Assembly (NCBI GenBank): GCA_965238025.1
Contig: OZ250162.1
Location: 744,001 to 808,000 of the forward strand
Origin: Pelagihabitans sp965238025
GTDB taxonomy: Bacteria; Bacteroidota; Bacteroidia; Flavobacteriales; Flavobacteriaceae
Direction: 5' to 3'
Length of the DNA: 64,000 nucleotides
Below the pieces are notes generated by a model. It was not told where the DNA came from. It saw only the letters and a program-made list of their open reading frames with translations, and searched no databases. Numbering within the stretch: the first letter of the stretch is position 1; every line of letters starts with the position of its first letter. The translations under genes and the position numbers were made by a program. Shown here piece by piece: positions 26,203-34,438 of the stretch.

Positions 26203-26664
26203 ATGAAAGCATTAAGAAAGCACTATATGAGACGTATTTTAGGGGTTGTTTTATTGATTTTTATTTTGGCTTGCGACAATGATCGCGGCAACCGCAATCC
26301 GTATCTGCTTGAAGTGGGGTTCCGCTTTGATATGAACCTTAATTTACCTTTATACAGTCCCTTGAGCAACACCGGAAATGCCATATTCGTGGGCGCCAAT
26401 GGCGTAGGTACCCGCGGCATTTTTGTAATGAATGTGGGTTTTGACCAATTTCGTGCTTTTGAGGCCAGTTGCCCCAATCATCGGCCAAATAATTGTTCGA
26501 CTATGCAGCTCAACGGACAAACGGCCATATGCACCTGTGAAGACTTTGAATACAGCCTTTTTACGGGGCAGCAATTTTCCGTTCCGGAAGATGGGCAACG
26601 CTACTATAATATGTTGGAATACAATGCCCGGTTAAGTGGTGGTGTGGTGAGCGTTTCGAATTAA
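26203..26664 (+). CDS. Rieske-like lipoprotein with an incomplete metal site
   Basis: An exported protein of 153 residues with a lipoprotein signal ending IFILAC. The mature part resembles a Rieske [2Fe-2S] fold: box 1 is CPNH (in FEASCPNHRPNN) and the later box reads CTCEDFEYSLFTGQ, where the expected second histidine is replaced by glutamate. It may bind iron differently or no longer bind a cluster. ATG codons at 26143, 26203 and 26227 are all in frame; 26203 or 26227 fit a lipoprotein signal. It overlaps the end of the convergent receptor gene by 4 bases. Confidence 0.6.
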   Translation: MKALRKHYMRRILGVVLLIFILACDNDRGNRNPYLLEVGFRFDMNLNLPLYSPLSNTGNAIFVGANGVGTRGIFVMNVGFDQFRAFEASCPNHRPNNCSTMQLNGQTAICTCEDFEYSLFTGQQFSVPEDGQRYYNMLEYNARLSGGVVSVSN

Positions 26665-28835
26665 AATCTTAAAGTAGCCCCCAATAAAAAGTTGGTCCCT
26701 GCCTGCGGATAAAAACCGGCGCCTTCAATGGTGGTAATTTCGCCCGGTATGCTAAAATCATCATCATAGGTAAAGAAGTACCCGTTTGAAACAATGTCTT
26801 CATTAAAGACATTGTTCACCGTTCCTGACAAGGTGATGCTCTCTATAAACGCATTTATTTCCCAAACATATTGTACATTAAAATCAACCTGCGAATAGGC
26901 CTCCAAAAGTGACATTTCGGAATCTATATTACCCATGTATTGTTTGCCCACATATTTAGACAAGAATGAAATTTGAAGGGTTTCCAAAGGACTATAGGTA
27001 AACCAGTTACCAATAACAAGTTCGGGAGAGTATGCGATATTGGTATTGCCAAGGTTTTGCAATACACCATCCCGCTGAAATAGAAAATCCCTATTCTTAT
27101 TGCTACTTAAGGCCACATTGGGGCGCCAGTTGAATTTATCATTGAATCGAATATTCGCATCTATTTCCAGACCTAAGCGGTAACTATCCCCAACATTCGC
27201 ACGCAGAGGGGCACCAACATCGTTCAGTTCGCCGGTAAGCACCAGTTGGTCTTTGTAGCCCATGTAATAGGCGTTTGTATTCAAGCTTATCCAAGGGGTA
27301 ACATAACGCCAGCCGAGTTCAATATCGTTCAAACGTTCCGGCTTTGGGTTCCCATTTTCATAATCATTTCGATTCGGTTCCCGATTGGCAACGGCATAGC
27401 TTAAATAGAGATTGCTATTGTCCTTCAAATCATAGGTGATACCCACTTTTGGATTAAAAAAATTAAAGTTATCATCTACCAGGCCTGTGTCTTCGCCATT
27501 TGCCCTATAACCCACGGTGCGATATTGTAAATCCCCGAATAAATTAAAAGCATCAGCGATGTTGTAATTTGCTTTTGCGTATATGTTTAAATCGGTCTTG
27601 GTTGAATTATCATCATAATAGCGGTCCCGTATGTTACTATTACTGGCAAATCGTGCCCAAATTACTTCACCATAGTGGTCTCCTTCGTATTTGTTATATC
27701 CACCACCCAAAATCAAATTCAATTTTTCTGCAGTATAATTGGCCGAAAAAACGGTTCCATAAAAATCATTATCGAGCCAACGACGACGAATTAAATCTGT
27801 CTCATTCACTTCCTCACCATTAACCGTAATTGGGATAAAACCATAGGTGGCAAAATCATCATCTTCCCTGAACTGCTCAAAATACCCACGCCCATGGGTA
27901 TAATGCAAGGCAATATTTGTATTCCACTTTTGATTCCAACGTTGATTCCAAAGTAGTTGTGTATGGTCCTGTTTATAATTATCAACTTCATTGTCATAGA
28001 ATTGGGTATTCCCATTGTCATCCATATAAATTCCTGATGGATTAAAGGTTCTGTCAGTTTCCAAAGTAGCTTTATCAATACCATACCAAGCCTGATAGGT
28101 AATTTCATGCCCACCAAAGAGCAGCGCTTTTACAAGTGTATTATCATCTTTGTAGGCACCCTGTAAAAAATAAGAATCCAGTTCTGAAGATGCCCTATCT
28201 ATATATCCATCGGAAGTAATCCGCGATAATCTTCCAGAGAGTTCTATAAGTTCATTGAGCAGTCCCGTGCTAAACTTTACATTGTTCCGAAACGTATTAA
28301 AACTCCCTGCCGATGAGGAAATTTGCCCATATGCCTCTTCGGAAACGCCATCGGTCAACAAATTGAGACTTGCTCCAAAAGCTCCCGCCCCATTAGTTGA
28401 TGTCCCTACCCCGCGCTGTAATTGCAAGCTCTCGATCGAGGATGCGAAGTCGGGCATATTTACCCAGAATGTTCCATGTGATTCGGAATCGTTGTAAGGA
28501 ATGCCATTAATCGTCACATTCACACGGGTAGCATCGCTGCCCCGAACCCTAATTCCGGTATAGCCTACCCCGGCGCCGGCATCGGAGGTCGTAACTACCG
28601 AAGGTAGAAAATTCATTAAAACGGGAATATCCTGCCCCAGATTTCTAGGTTTGATTTGCTCTTTGGTCAGGTTCGAAAAGGTCACCGGGGTTTCTTTGTT
28701 CGCTCGGATGGCTGAGACAAAGACTTCATCTAGAACTACCTTTTTCCCTTCTAAAGTGTCAAGTGGCTCTTGGTCCTGTGCCGAGAATACGAAGATGGAG
28801 CAAAAAACAATTACTGCGGTAAATAAAGACTTCAT
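26661..28835 (-). CDS. TonB-dependent receptor, probable thiamine transporter
   Basis: Outer membrane receptor of 724 residues: signal peptide (1-19, ending VFSAQ), plug domain (about 45-160, with GIRVRGSDATRVNVTINGIP and ESLQLQRGVGTSTNGAGAFG) and a 22-strand barrel closing with GTNFLLGATLRF. It lacks the STN and carboxypeptidase-like domains of the receptor at the window start, so it is a transporter without sigma signalling. A TPP riboswitch with its own promoter stands directly upstream, which points to thiamine or a thiamine phosphate as substrate, as in the TPP-controlled receptors described in Bacteroidota. Confidence 0.92.
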   Translation of the reverse strand: MKSLFTAVIVFCSIFVFSAQDQEPLDTLEGKKVVLDEVFVSAIRANKETPVTFSNLTKEQIKPRNLGQDIPVLMNFLPSVVTTSDAGAGVGYTGIRVRGSDATRVNVTINGIPYNDSESHGTFWVNMPDFASSIESLQLQRGVGTSTNGAGAFGASLNLLTDGVSEEAYGQISSSAGSFNTFRNNVKFSTGLLNELIELSGRLSRITSDGYIDRASSELDSYFLQGAYKDDNTLVKALLFGGHEITYQAWYGIDKATLETDRTFNPSGIYMDDNGNTQFYDNEVDNYKQDHTQLLWNQRWNQKWNTNIALHYTHGRGYFEQFREDDDFATYGFIPITVNGEEVNETDLIRRRWLDNDFYGTVFSANYTAEKLNLILGGGYNKYEGDHYGEVIWARFASNSNIRDRYYDDNSTKTDLNIYAKANYNIADAFNLFGDLQYRTVGYRANGEDTGLVDDNFNFFNPKVGITYDLKDNSNLYLSYAVANREPNRNDYENGNPKPERLNDIELGWRYVTPWISLNTNAYYMGYKDQLVLTGELNDVGAPLRANVGDSYRLGLEIDANIRFNDKFNWRPNVALSSNKNRDFLFQRDGVLQNLGNTNIAYSPELVIGNWFTYSPLETLQISFLSKYVGKQYMGNIDSEMSLLEAYSQVDFNVQYVWEINAFIESITLSGTVNNVFNEDIVSNGYFFTYDDDFSIPGEITTIEGAGFYPQAGTNFLLGATLRF

Positions 28836-28973
28836 TCGTCAAAAATTAGTGACGAATAAAAGGGGCAATTATTCTAAGTTAAAATTGATTTATAGTGATA
28901 AACATCACATCGTCTTCAATGAAGATAGTGCCCTATTCGGTTTTAGGCCAGCGCACCGTCTCGCGCCTCGATC

Positions 28974-28994
28974 AAAAGGTCTACCAGACCTTTT
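28974..28994 (-). terminator. Hairpin in the riboswitch expression platform
   Basis: A perfect 9-bp stem (AAAAGGTCT with AGACCTTTT) with a 3-base loop lies 6 bases after the TPP aptamer on the minus strand. The U-run forms the end of the stem, as in an intrinsic terminator. It could stop transcription when TPP is bound; an alternative anti-terminator pairing was not worked out. Confidence 0.55.
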
Positions 28995-29000
28995 TCTCTC

Positions 29001-29116
29001 GACCGTCCCTTGGCGGCATTACCCGCCCAGGTTCATTGGGTATAATCTCAGCCCCGCCCTGAACTTGATTCAGGGTCTTCCCCTTTTCAAGTTTGGAGCG
29101 AGAGCACCCCTTTGAG
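29001..29116 (-). promoter_or_regulatory. TPP riboswitch (THI element)
   Basis: Read on the minus strand, the THI-box consensus is clear: GGGGTGCTC, then GGGCTGAGATTATACCC, then GAACCTGGGCGGGTAATGCC followed by GCCAAGGGA. The CUGAGA pyrimidine-sensing segment and the ACCUG...AGGGA diphosphate-sensing arm are both present. The P3 arm is long: an 8-bp base (TCTCGCTC with GGGCGGGG, with wobbles), a CA/CA internal loop and a 7-bp stem (AACTTGA with TCAAGTT). It lies 165 bases before the receptor start and should repress it when thiamine pyrophosphate is plentiful. Confidence 0.93.
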
Positions 29117-29122
29117 ATACCA

Positions 29123-29130
29123 CAAAGGTA
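29123..29130 (-). promoter_or_regulatory. Bacteroidota -7 promoter box (TACCTTTG) for the TPP-riboswitch transcript
   Basis: TACCTTTG on the minus strand matches TAnnTTTG and would place the transcription start at about 29116, exactly where the riboswitch begins. Confidence 0.6.
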
Positions 29131-29241
29131 AGTCGGGAATTTTATTTTTCCATAGGAAATCGTATAAATATTAAGGTATCATTATAAACAATAAGTAGCT
29201 CCTGTACGTATCTATTCTAGCCTTCTATACAAGTAGTGTTT

Positions 29242-31710
29242 ATGAAAAACAGTTCAAATAATAGGTTCACCTTTAAAATCATTGCCAGCTACTTGGTTTT
29301 GGCCCTTTTGGCAGCAAGCGCAGGGTACTTTATATATGCCGAGGTCAAGGGCCTCATGTATAACGATGGGGCCGATAACACCGATAGAAAACTTCTAAAA
29401 ACAGGGGCTTTGGTTACACAGTTATATCAGGCCGAAAGCCTTTCGAAGCTGGCCCTACAAAGTGGTACACAAGAAAATTTTAATACCTATTCCCTCACCA
29501 TAGATACCTTGATTACACAAATAGATACGCTCAGGCAACTATCAGCTTTTGAACATCAAAAAAGTTTGTTGGACAGTGTACAGGTACTCCTTAAACAAAA
29601 AGTAGCGAACAGCCTTGAATTACGAAACCTACGGGCCAAGAATGGTACGAATAACTCCATAGACAAGGCTTTGAGGGAATTTCGAAAAATGGAATCGTCT
29701 ACAGGAAAATTGACCATTCATAACTTTGAACCACATCCCGAAAAATTAACACCTTACAAGCGAAAGGTGCTCGAAGATTGGGTCGCCTATCTCAATGAAA
29801 ATATTCCGGATGAAAATGCTTCTGTTCTGGATACCAAGAAAATCGATTCGATCCTTAATGCATCTACCGCCCTGCTAACCCGAGCGAAAAGGAACGATTC
29901 GAGGGCCCAACGATTTCTAGCGCAAAAAGAGAAACAAATCAACGCCAATGATTTAGAGCTCTCCCAACAATTACAAACCATAGTTTCAGCAATTGAGCAG
30001 GAAATCATCCTAAAAAGCTATGCTCAAAATGCCGAACGTAAGGCCGTGCTCCGTAAAAGTATTCGCTTAGCGGCAGGGGCAGCACTACTTGGGTTTTTAG
30101 TGGTTGGCATATTTACCTTTTTGATCAATCGCGATTTTTGGCGGGTACAATCCTATAGAGCGCAATTAGAGCGGGAGAAAAAATTCTCAGAATCACTGTT
30201 AAAAAGTCGGGAACAATTGATTTCTACGGTAAGCCATGACCTGCGTACACCGTTAAATACGATTACCGGCTACACCGAATTAATGGAGGGCACCCTGCTG
30301 AACACCAAACAGCAACAGTATCTAAAGAACGTGAAATCGGCTTCGGCCTATGTCAGTAATCTAGTAAATGACCTTCTGGATTTCTCGAAATTGGAAGCGG
30401 AAAAACTGCATATTGAAAAAGTGCCTTTTATCTTATCTAACCTAATCAAGGAAACGGCCGAAAATATACATGCCCTTCATAGCGACAAACATCTACAACT
30501 CTTTTTAGAAATCGACAAAGGTCTTGAAGCCACCATTATTGGTGACCCTTTCAGGGTTAGGCAAGTCCTGACAAATCTTATTGGCAATGCCTTTAAGTTT
30601 ACCGAAAAAGGCTCGGTGAGCGTCGTTGCAAAAGCGGTTGGAAAGGGAAAAACGATCAAAGCTGAAATTGATGTTATCGATACTGGAATTGGTATCCCGA
30701 AAGACAAGCAACATCATATTTTTAAGGAATTTACCCAAGCGGACCCCACAACGGAAAAACAATTCGGAGGCTATGGATTAGGCCTCACCATTTCGAGAAA
30801 ACTTACCAAATTATTGGGCGGAAAATTGAAGGTAAAAAGTGATGTGGGCAAAGGCAGTACTTTTTCGCTACAGTTACCTTTTCAAATTGCCAAGGCCCAG
30901 ATGACAAAAATTGAACAGGGGCAATACATGAATCGTAAATTGCACGTACTGATTATTGATGACGATACTGCGCTCTTAAGTATGCTCAAAGAACTCATGG
31001 CGACCATAGATATATCCGCCCATATTTTATCGAACTTTTTACAGGTAGAAAAAGATTCCCATTTGGATTATGACTTGGTCCTGACGGATATTCAAATGCC
31101 TCAAATTACTGGTTTTGAAGTTTTAAAACAATTGAAGTCCGGGGCGTATAAACATTATAAGAAGCAACCTATTGTTGCGATGACGGGTCGTCGCGACCTC
31201 CATATGGACGCTTATACATCCCTTGGGTTTGCCCAAGTATTACAGAAACCATTTTCTAAGAAAGAACTAATCGCCATGTTAAAGCTGTTGGGCATCGCAA
31301 CCCGAGAACTGGAAGAGGTACAGACAAAAGCCATTGCGCTCGATACCAATGGGCACAGCGTTTACAATCTAGACCTTATCCAGTCATTTCTTGGTGAGAA
31401 CGAGGATGCCATAAATGATGTACTGCGCACATTTGTGGCAGACACATATCATAATATTATGGAATTAAAAGAAGCCGTCGCTAAGGGTGCTTATCCGGAA
31501 ATTAGCCTGACCGCTCACCGCATGCTCCCAATGTTTCGTCAATTAAAGGTGGTTTCTGTGCCTATTCTGGAGCGTATGGAATTGGCTACCCAAGAAACAA
31601 TGAATAAAAATAATCTTTCCCAGGATTTAAAAAACTTGGAGGATTCCGTAGTCGAATTGCTCAATGCCTTGGAGGAACGATTGGCTATAAGTCCAACTTA
31701 TAATGATTAA
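29242..31710 (+). CDS. Hybrid sensor histidine kinase with receiver and Hpt domains
   Basis: An 822-residue phosphorelay protein. Two transmembrane helices (about 10-32 and 276-297) bracket a periplasmic helical sensor region. Then follow a dimerisation domain with phospho-accepting His332 (STVSHDLRTPLNTITGYTE), an HATPase_c domain (about 440-555, GYGLGLTISRKLTKLLGG), a receiver with Asp616 (LVLTDIQMPQITGFEVL) and a C-terminal Hpt domain with His759 (LTAHRMLPMF). All steps of a His-Asp-His relay are in one chain. The final phosphate acceptor is probably the NtrC-type regulator encoded convergently. ATG at 29242 is chosen over GTG at 29236. Confidence 0.94.
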   Translation: MKNSSNNRFTFKIIASYLVLALLAASAGYFIYAEVKGLMYNDGADNTDRKLLKTGALVTQLYQAESLSKLALQSGTQENFNTYSLTIDTLITQIDTLRQLSAFEHQKSLLDSVQVLLKQKVANSLELRNLRAKNGTNNSIDKALREFRKMESSTGKLTIHNFEPHPEKLTPYKRKVLEDWVAYLNENIPDENASVLDTKKIDSILNASTALLTRAKRNDSRAQRFLAQKEKQINANDLELSQQLQTIVSAIEQEIILKSYAQNAERKAVLRKSIRLAAGAALLGFLVVGIFTFLINRDFWRVQSYRAQLEREKKFSESLLKSREQLISTVSHDLRTPLNTITGYTELMEGTLLNTKQQQYLKNVKSASAYVSNLVNDLLDFSKLEAEKLHIEKVPFILSNLIKETAENIHALHSDKHLQLFLEIDKGLEATIIGDPFRVRQVLTNLIGNAFKFTEKGSVSVVAKAVGKGKTIKAEIDVIDTGIGIPKDKQHHIFKEFTQADPTTEKQFGGYGLGLTISRKLTKLLGGKLKVKSDVGKGSTFSLQLPFQIAKAQMTKIEQGQYMNRKLHVLIIDDDTALLSMLKELMATIDISAHILSNFLQVEKDSHLDYDLVLTDIQMPQITGFEVLKQLKSGAYKHYKKQPIVAMTGRRDLHMDAYTSLGFAQVLQKPFSKKELIAMLKLLGIATRELEEVQTKAIALDTNGHSVYNLDLIQSFLGENEDAINDVLRTFVADTYHNIMELKEAVAKGAYPEISLTAHRMLPMFRQLKVVSVPILERMELATQETMNKNNLSQDLKNLEDSVVELLNALEERLAISPTYND

Positions 31711-33046
31711 TCCTGTTATACAATGTTTTTCTGGTGACCTGCAAGAGTTTTGCGGCTTCCGATTTGTTATAATTTGTACGTTGTAACGCCCTGATAATTC
31801 GGTCTTTTTCGAATTCCGACTTTGAGAACTGTTCCCTTGTCGATTGCCCGTCTTTAGGATTGATGATTTCCCTAGGAAGTGCATCGATCCGAACCTCATC
31901 ACCCGAGCTAAGCAGTACAGAACGTTTAATAACATTCTGAAGTTCCCGAAGATTCCCCGGCCACTGATAACGCCTAAAGGCATCCCAGACTTCTTTGGAA
32001 AAACGTTCCACTTCTTTATTCAAATCCGTGTTCGCCTGCTCCAAAAAATATTCGGAAAACAATGCCAAATCTTCAAAACGATCTTGAAGGGAAGGTAACC
32101 GAACCGAAAATTCATTCAATCTATAATAAAGATCTTCCCGAAACGTACCTTTGGCAACAGCTTCGCTTAAATCTTCATTCGTTGCAGTAATAATGCGCAC
32201 ATCAACATTCACTTCTTTATTGCTCCCTACTTTCTTGATTTTTCTTTCCTGAAGGGCCCGCAATAGTTGCATCTGGTTTTCATACGATAGATTTCCGACC
32301 TCATCTAAAAATAGGGTGCCGCCATTGGCCGCCTCGAAATTCCCGATTTTATCTTCGATTGCTCCGGTAAAACTCCCTTTAATATGCCCGAAAAATTCGC
32401 TTGCCGCCAATTCTTTAGGAATAACCCCGCAATCTACCGCTACAAAGTTATATGCATTTCTTTTGCTCAGATGGTGTATGGCCTTCGCTGTTATTTCCTT
32501 TCCCGTGCCACTTTCACCGGTAATTAGTACCGACATATCGGTTGGGGCTACCAACGCTATATATTCCTGCAATTTTATAGAGGCTTTGCTTATTCCTTTT
32601 ACGGTTTTGCTTTCTTTACTTTTCTCTACAACAGAAGCTGGTTCCAGGCCTTTAGTGATGTATTCTTGATCCGGTTTAATCGTAGTGCTTGTTTTTAAGG
32701 CATTTTCAACTAGCGATACAATATCCGTAGGCGTAAAAGGTTTTGAGATGTAATCATAGGCGCCATTTTTCATGGCCTTTACTGCAGCACTGACTTCTGC
32801 ATAACCCGTCATTAAAATAACCTGTGTCCTAGAATTACTTTCTTTGATATCCGAAAGAAGCTGAATCCCATCGTAATTGGGCAAACGAACATCTGTTAAC
32901 ACTACATCAAATGTGGTTTCGGAAAGTTTAATCTTCGCATCTGAGGCACTGAAGCTTGTTTGTACTTGATAATCATGTCTGGTCAAGAACTTTTGCAACA
33001 TTTTGCAGAATGCAGCGTCGTCCTCGATAATCAAGATGTTTGGCAT
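31685..33046 (-). CDS. Sigma-54-dependent response regulator (NtrC/AtoC type)
   Basis: Transcriptional activator of 453 residues. Receiver domain (1-120) with phospho-Asp52 (VVLTDVRLPNYDG); AAA+ domain (about 150-380) with Walker A GESGTGKE (177-184) and the sigma-54 contact loop as GSFTGA (224-229; the usual form is GAFTGA); and a Fis-type helix-turn-helix at the C-terminus (KSEAAKLLQVTRKTLYNRI). It needs RpoN to activate transcription. It is convergent with the hybrid kinase gene and their 3' ends overlap by 26 bases; the two very likely form one signalling pair. Target genes are unknown. Confidence 0.95.
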   Translation of the reverse strand: MPNILIIEDDAAFCKMLQKFLTRHDYQVQTSFSASDAKIKLSETTFDVVLTDVRLPNYDGIQLLSDIKESNSRTQVILMTGYAEVSAAVKAMKNGAYDYISKPFTPTDIVSLVENALKTSTTIKPDQEYITKGLEPASVVEKSKESKTVKGISKASIKLQEYIALVAPTDMSVLITGESGTGKEITAKAIHHLSKRNAYNFVAVDCGVIPKELAASEFFGHIKGSFTGAIEDKIGNFEAANGGTLFLDEVGNLSYENQMQLLRALQERKIKKVGSNKEVNVDVRIITATNEDLSEAVAKGTFREDLYYRLNEFSVRLPSLQDRFEDLALFSEYFLEQANTDLNKEVERFSKEVWDAFRRYQWPGNLRELQNVIKRSVLLSSGDEVRIDALPREIINPKDGQSTREQFSKSEFEKDRIIRALQRTNYNKSEAAKLLQVTRKTLYNRINHYKLDL

Positions 33047-33159
33047 ATTGTATTCGTTCTGTTACCTATCTACGTAAAAAATGTAGGAAGTGGCTATCAG
33101 CGAAAGAAAATTATAACAAAACGAAGGCAGGAAATAGCTAGAACAACATCATTCAAAAG

Positions 33160-33235
33160 ATCCCGACCTGAAGTCGGGGTTCAATTAGGTCATGCGCCAT
33201 GACTGCGCTATCACTTGTCAGGTCACGACCTCATT
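33160..33235. repeat. Imperfect palindromic intergenic element
   Basis: CCCGACCTGAAGTCGGGG and, about 50 bases further on, GTCAGGTCACGACC form short inverted repeats in the 261-base gap after the regulator gene. They resemble short palindromic elements scattered between flavobacterial genes. No coding potential seen here. Confidence 0.45.
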
Positions 33236-33242
33236 GAAATAG

Positions 33243-33270
33243 AAAGGGGGCGTATTGCTACGTCCCCTTT
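33243..33270 (-). terminator. Terminator hairpin of the small secreted protein gene
   Basis: A 12-bp stem (33243-33254 with 33259-33270, one G-T wobble) with a 4-base loop lies 38 bases after the stop of the minus-strand gene at 33309. The tail is CTATTTC, so the U-tract is weak. Confidence 0.6.
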
Positions 33271-33308
33271 CCGACCAAACCAACTTGATACAAAACAAAT
33301 AACTCAAG

Positions 33309-33611
33309 TTATTCCATTTCTATCCAATTACCGTTCTCATCGGCATATAGTGTGCCCGAAGTACCGTCTCCCAACGAAACTTCAAGTCTAAATTGCTTTG
33401 CTTCATTAACATATGCCTTATCGATAGAGGCAGTAGGATAGTTTTTTGCCACGGCCTCCGTTACCGCTTCCGGCAACTCGGTTGTGTCTATTTCAGAAAA
33501 ATCGTCTTGTGCAACAACCTTGGTGGCCGCTGTTTCCATATTTTCAGTTTCTTGGGCAAAAGCTGTAAGACTTCCCAAGGCCAATGCCAGTACAAAAATT
33601 ACTTTCTTCAT
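33309..33611 (-). CDS. Small secreted PepSY-like protein (paralogue of 33904-34239)
   Basis: A 100-residue exported protein. ATG at 33611 opens a signal peptide ending LTAFAQ; 22 upstream in-frame residues are not signal-like and are left out. The mature part has an acidic linker (about 20-45) and a folded C-terminal domain (about 45-100) with LPEAVTEAVAKNYPTASIDK and the closing LYADENGNWIEME, a PepSY/BLIP-like pattern. It shares domain order and C-terminal motif with the next gene on the strand, so the two are tandem duplicates. Function unknown. Confidence 0.8.
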   Translation of the reverse strand: MKKVIFVLALALGSLTAFAQETENMETAATKVVAQDDFSEIDTTELPEAVTEAVAKNYPTASIDKAYVNEAKQFRLEVSLGDGTSGTLYADENGNWIEME

Positions 33612-33826
33612 AATGTTCTTTTTATCTATGAACCCACTTAACCTATAGTAAATATGATACCAAACTTCTAAATACATATAAGATCTTGAATGTCATATAA
33701 TTAAAATTACTTTACGGCTTTTAGAATGGGTAAAAATGTATAGGTCGGTGTATAATTGTATAAAAGGTATACGTTACATCCCCTACAATATCATTTCGGT
33801 TTTTTATCCTTAACAGCTTAATAGCA

Positions 33827-33856
33827 AAAATCCCGATACTAGTGTATCGGGATTTT
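33827..33856 (-). terminator. Strong bidirectional terminator hairpin
   Basis: A perfect 13-bp stem (AAAATCCCGATAC with GTATCGGGATTTT) around TAGT, 48 bases after the stop of the minus-strand gene at 33904. The T-run is part of the 3' arm in both directions. Confidence 0.8.
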
Positions 33857-33903
33857 CTCAATCAAACTAACTCTTATAATTAATAATAAGAATTTGGGGG
33901 TCT

Positions 33904-34239
33904 TTACATTTCGATCCAGTTACCTTCAGCGTCGGCATACAATTCAACAGTTGTACCATCTTCTTTGGCAACTTCTAATTTGTACTGTGCAGCTTCATTA
34001 ACGTAAGCCATTGAAATTGTAGCACCAGGAAAATCTGTTGCCAAAGCGGCTGTGATAGCCTCTGGCAATTCTTCGATAGCAACTTCGGCAAAGCCATCTT
34101 GAGCCTCAACAGCTACAGCTTCTGTTGCTTCAACGGCCTCAACCGCAGTAGCAGCTACTTCTTCTGTTTGTGTTTCTTCTTGTGCAAAAGCAGTCATTGA
34201 ACCTAAGGCCAAAGCTGCAACAATCATTAAATTTTTCAT
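33904..34239 (-). CDS. Small secreted PepSY-like protein (paralogue of 33309-33611)
   Basis: A 111-residue exported protein, paralogue of its neighbour. ATG at 34239 starts a signal peptide ending MTAFAQ. A Glu/Ala/Val-rich low-complexity linker (about 20-55, repeats of VEA and TEA type) precedes the conserved domain (about 57-111: LPEAITAALATDFPGATIS, then AYVNEAAQYKLEV and LYADAEGNWIEM). The linker is longer than in the paralogue. Each copy has its own terminator, so they are separately expressed. Function unknown. Confidence 0.8.
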   Translation of the reverse strand: MKNLMIVAALALGSMTAFAQEETQTEEVAATAVEAVEATEAVAVEAQDGFAEVAIEELPEAITAALATDFPGATISMAYVNEAAQYKLEVAKEDGTTVELYADAEGNWIEM

Positions 34240-34389
34240 TTCGTGTGTGTTTAAAATTTTCACTTTGTTTTGATACTCATTTTGATATACGGCAAAATAA
34301 CGCCTTAAGATTTTTGCGTCTATTTTTTATTATAAAGCATTTACAATCAATACTTTATAGCAATACAAAGATTTACCGTATTTGTGTAG

Positions 34390-34431
34390 AAGTGTGTAAA
34401 AAACACGATATCGTGTAACTATTACACACTT
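34390..34431. terminator. Nested perfect inverted repeats after the DUF4301 operon
   Basis: A 14-base palindrome (ACACGATATCGTGT, 34403-34416) sits inside a 10-bp perfect outer inverted repeat (AAGTGTGTAA at 34390 and TTACACACTT at 34422-34431). It starts 8 bases past the DUF4301 stop. On the minus strand the inner palindrome is followed by TTTTTT, like a terminator. It could also be a binding site upstream of the gene at 34239. Confidence 0.6.
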
Positions 34432-34438
34432 GAAGGGA

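Noticed and set aside
28651..29115. Open frame on the plus strand of 154 codons across the TPP riboswitch and the start of the receptor
   Set aside because: It covers a structured regulatory RNA and antisense coding sequence, and its translation has no recognisable domain or signal.
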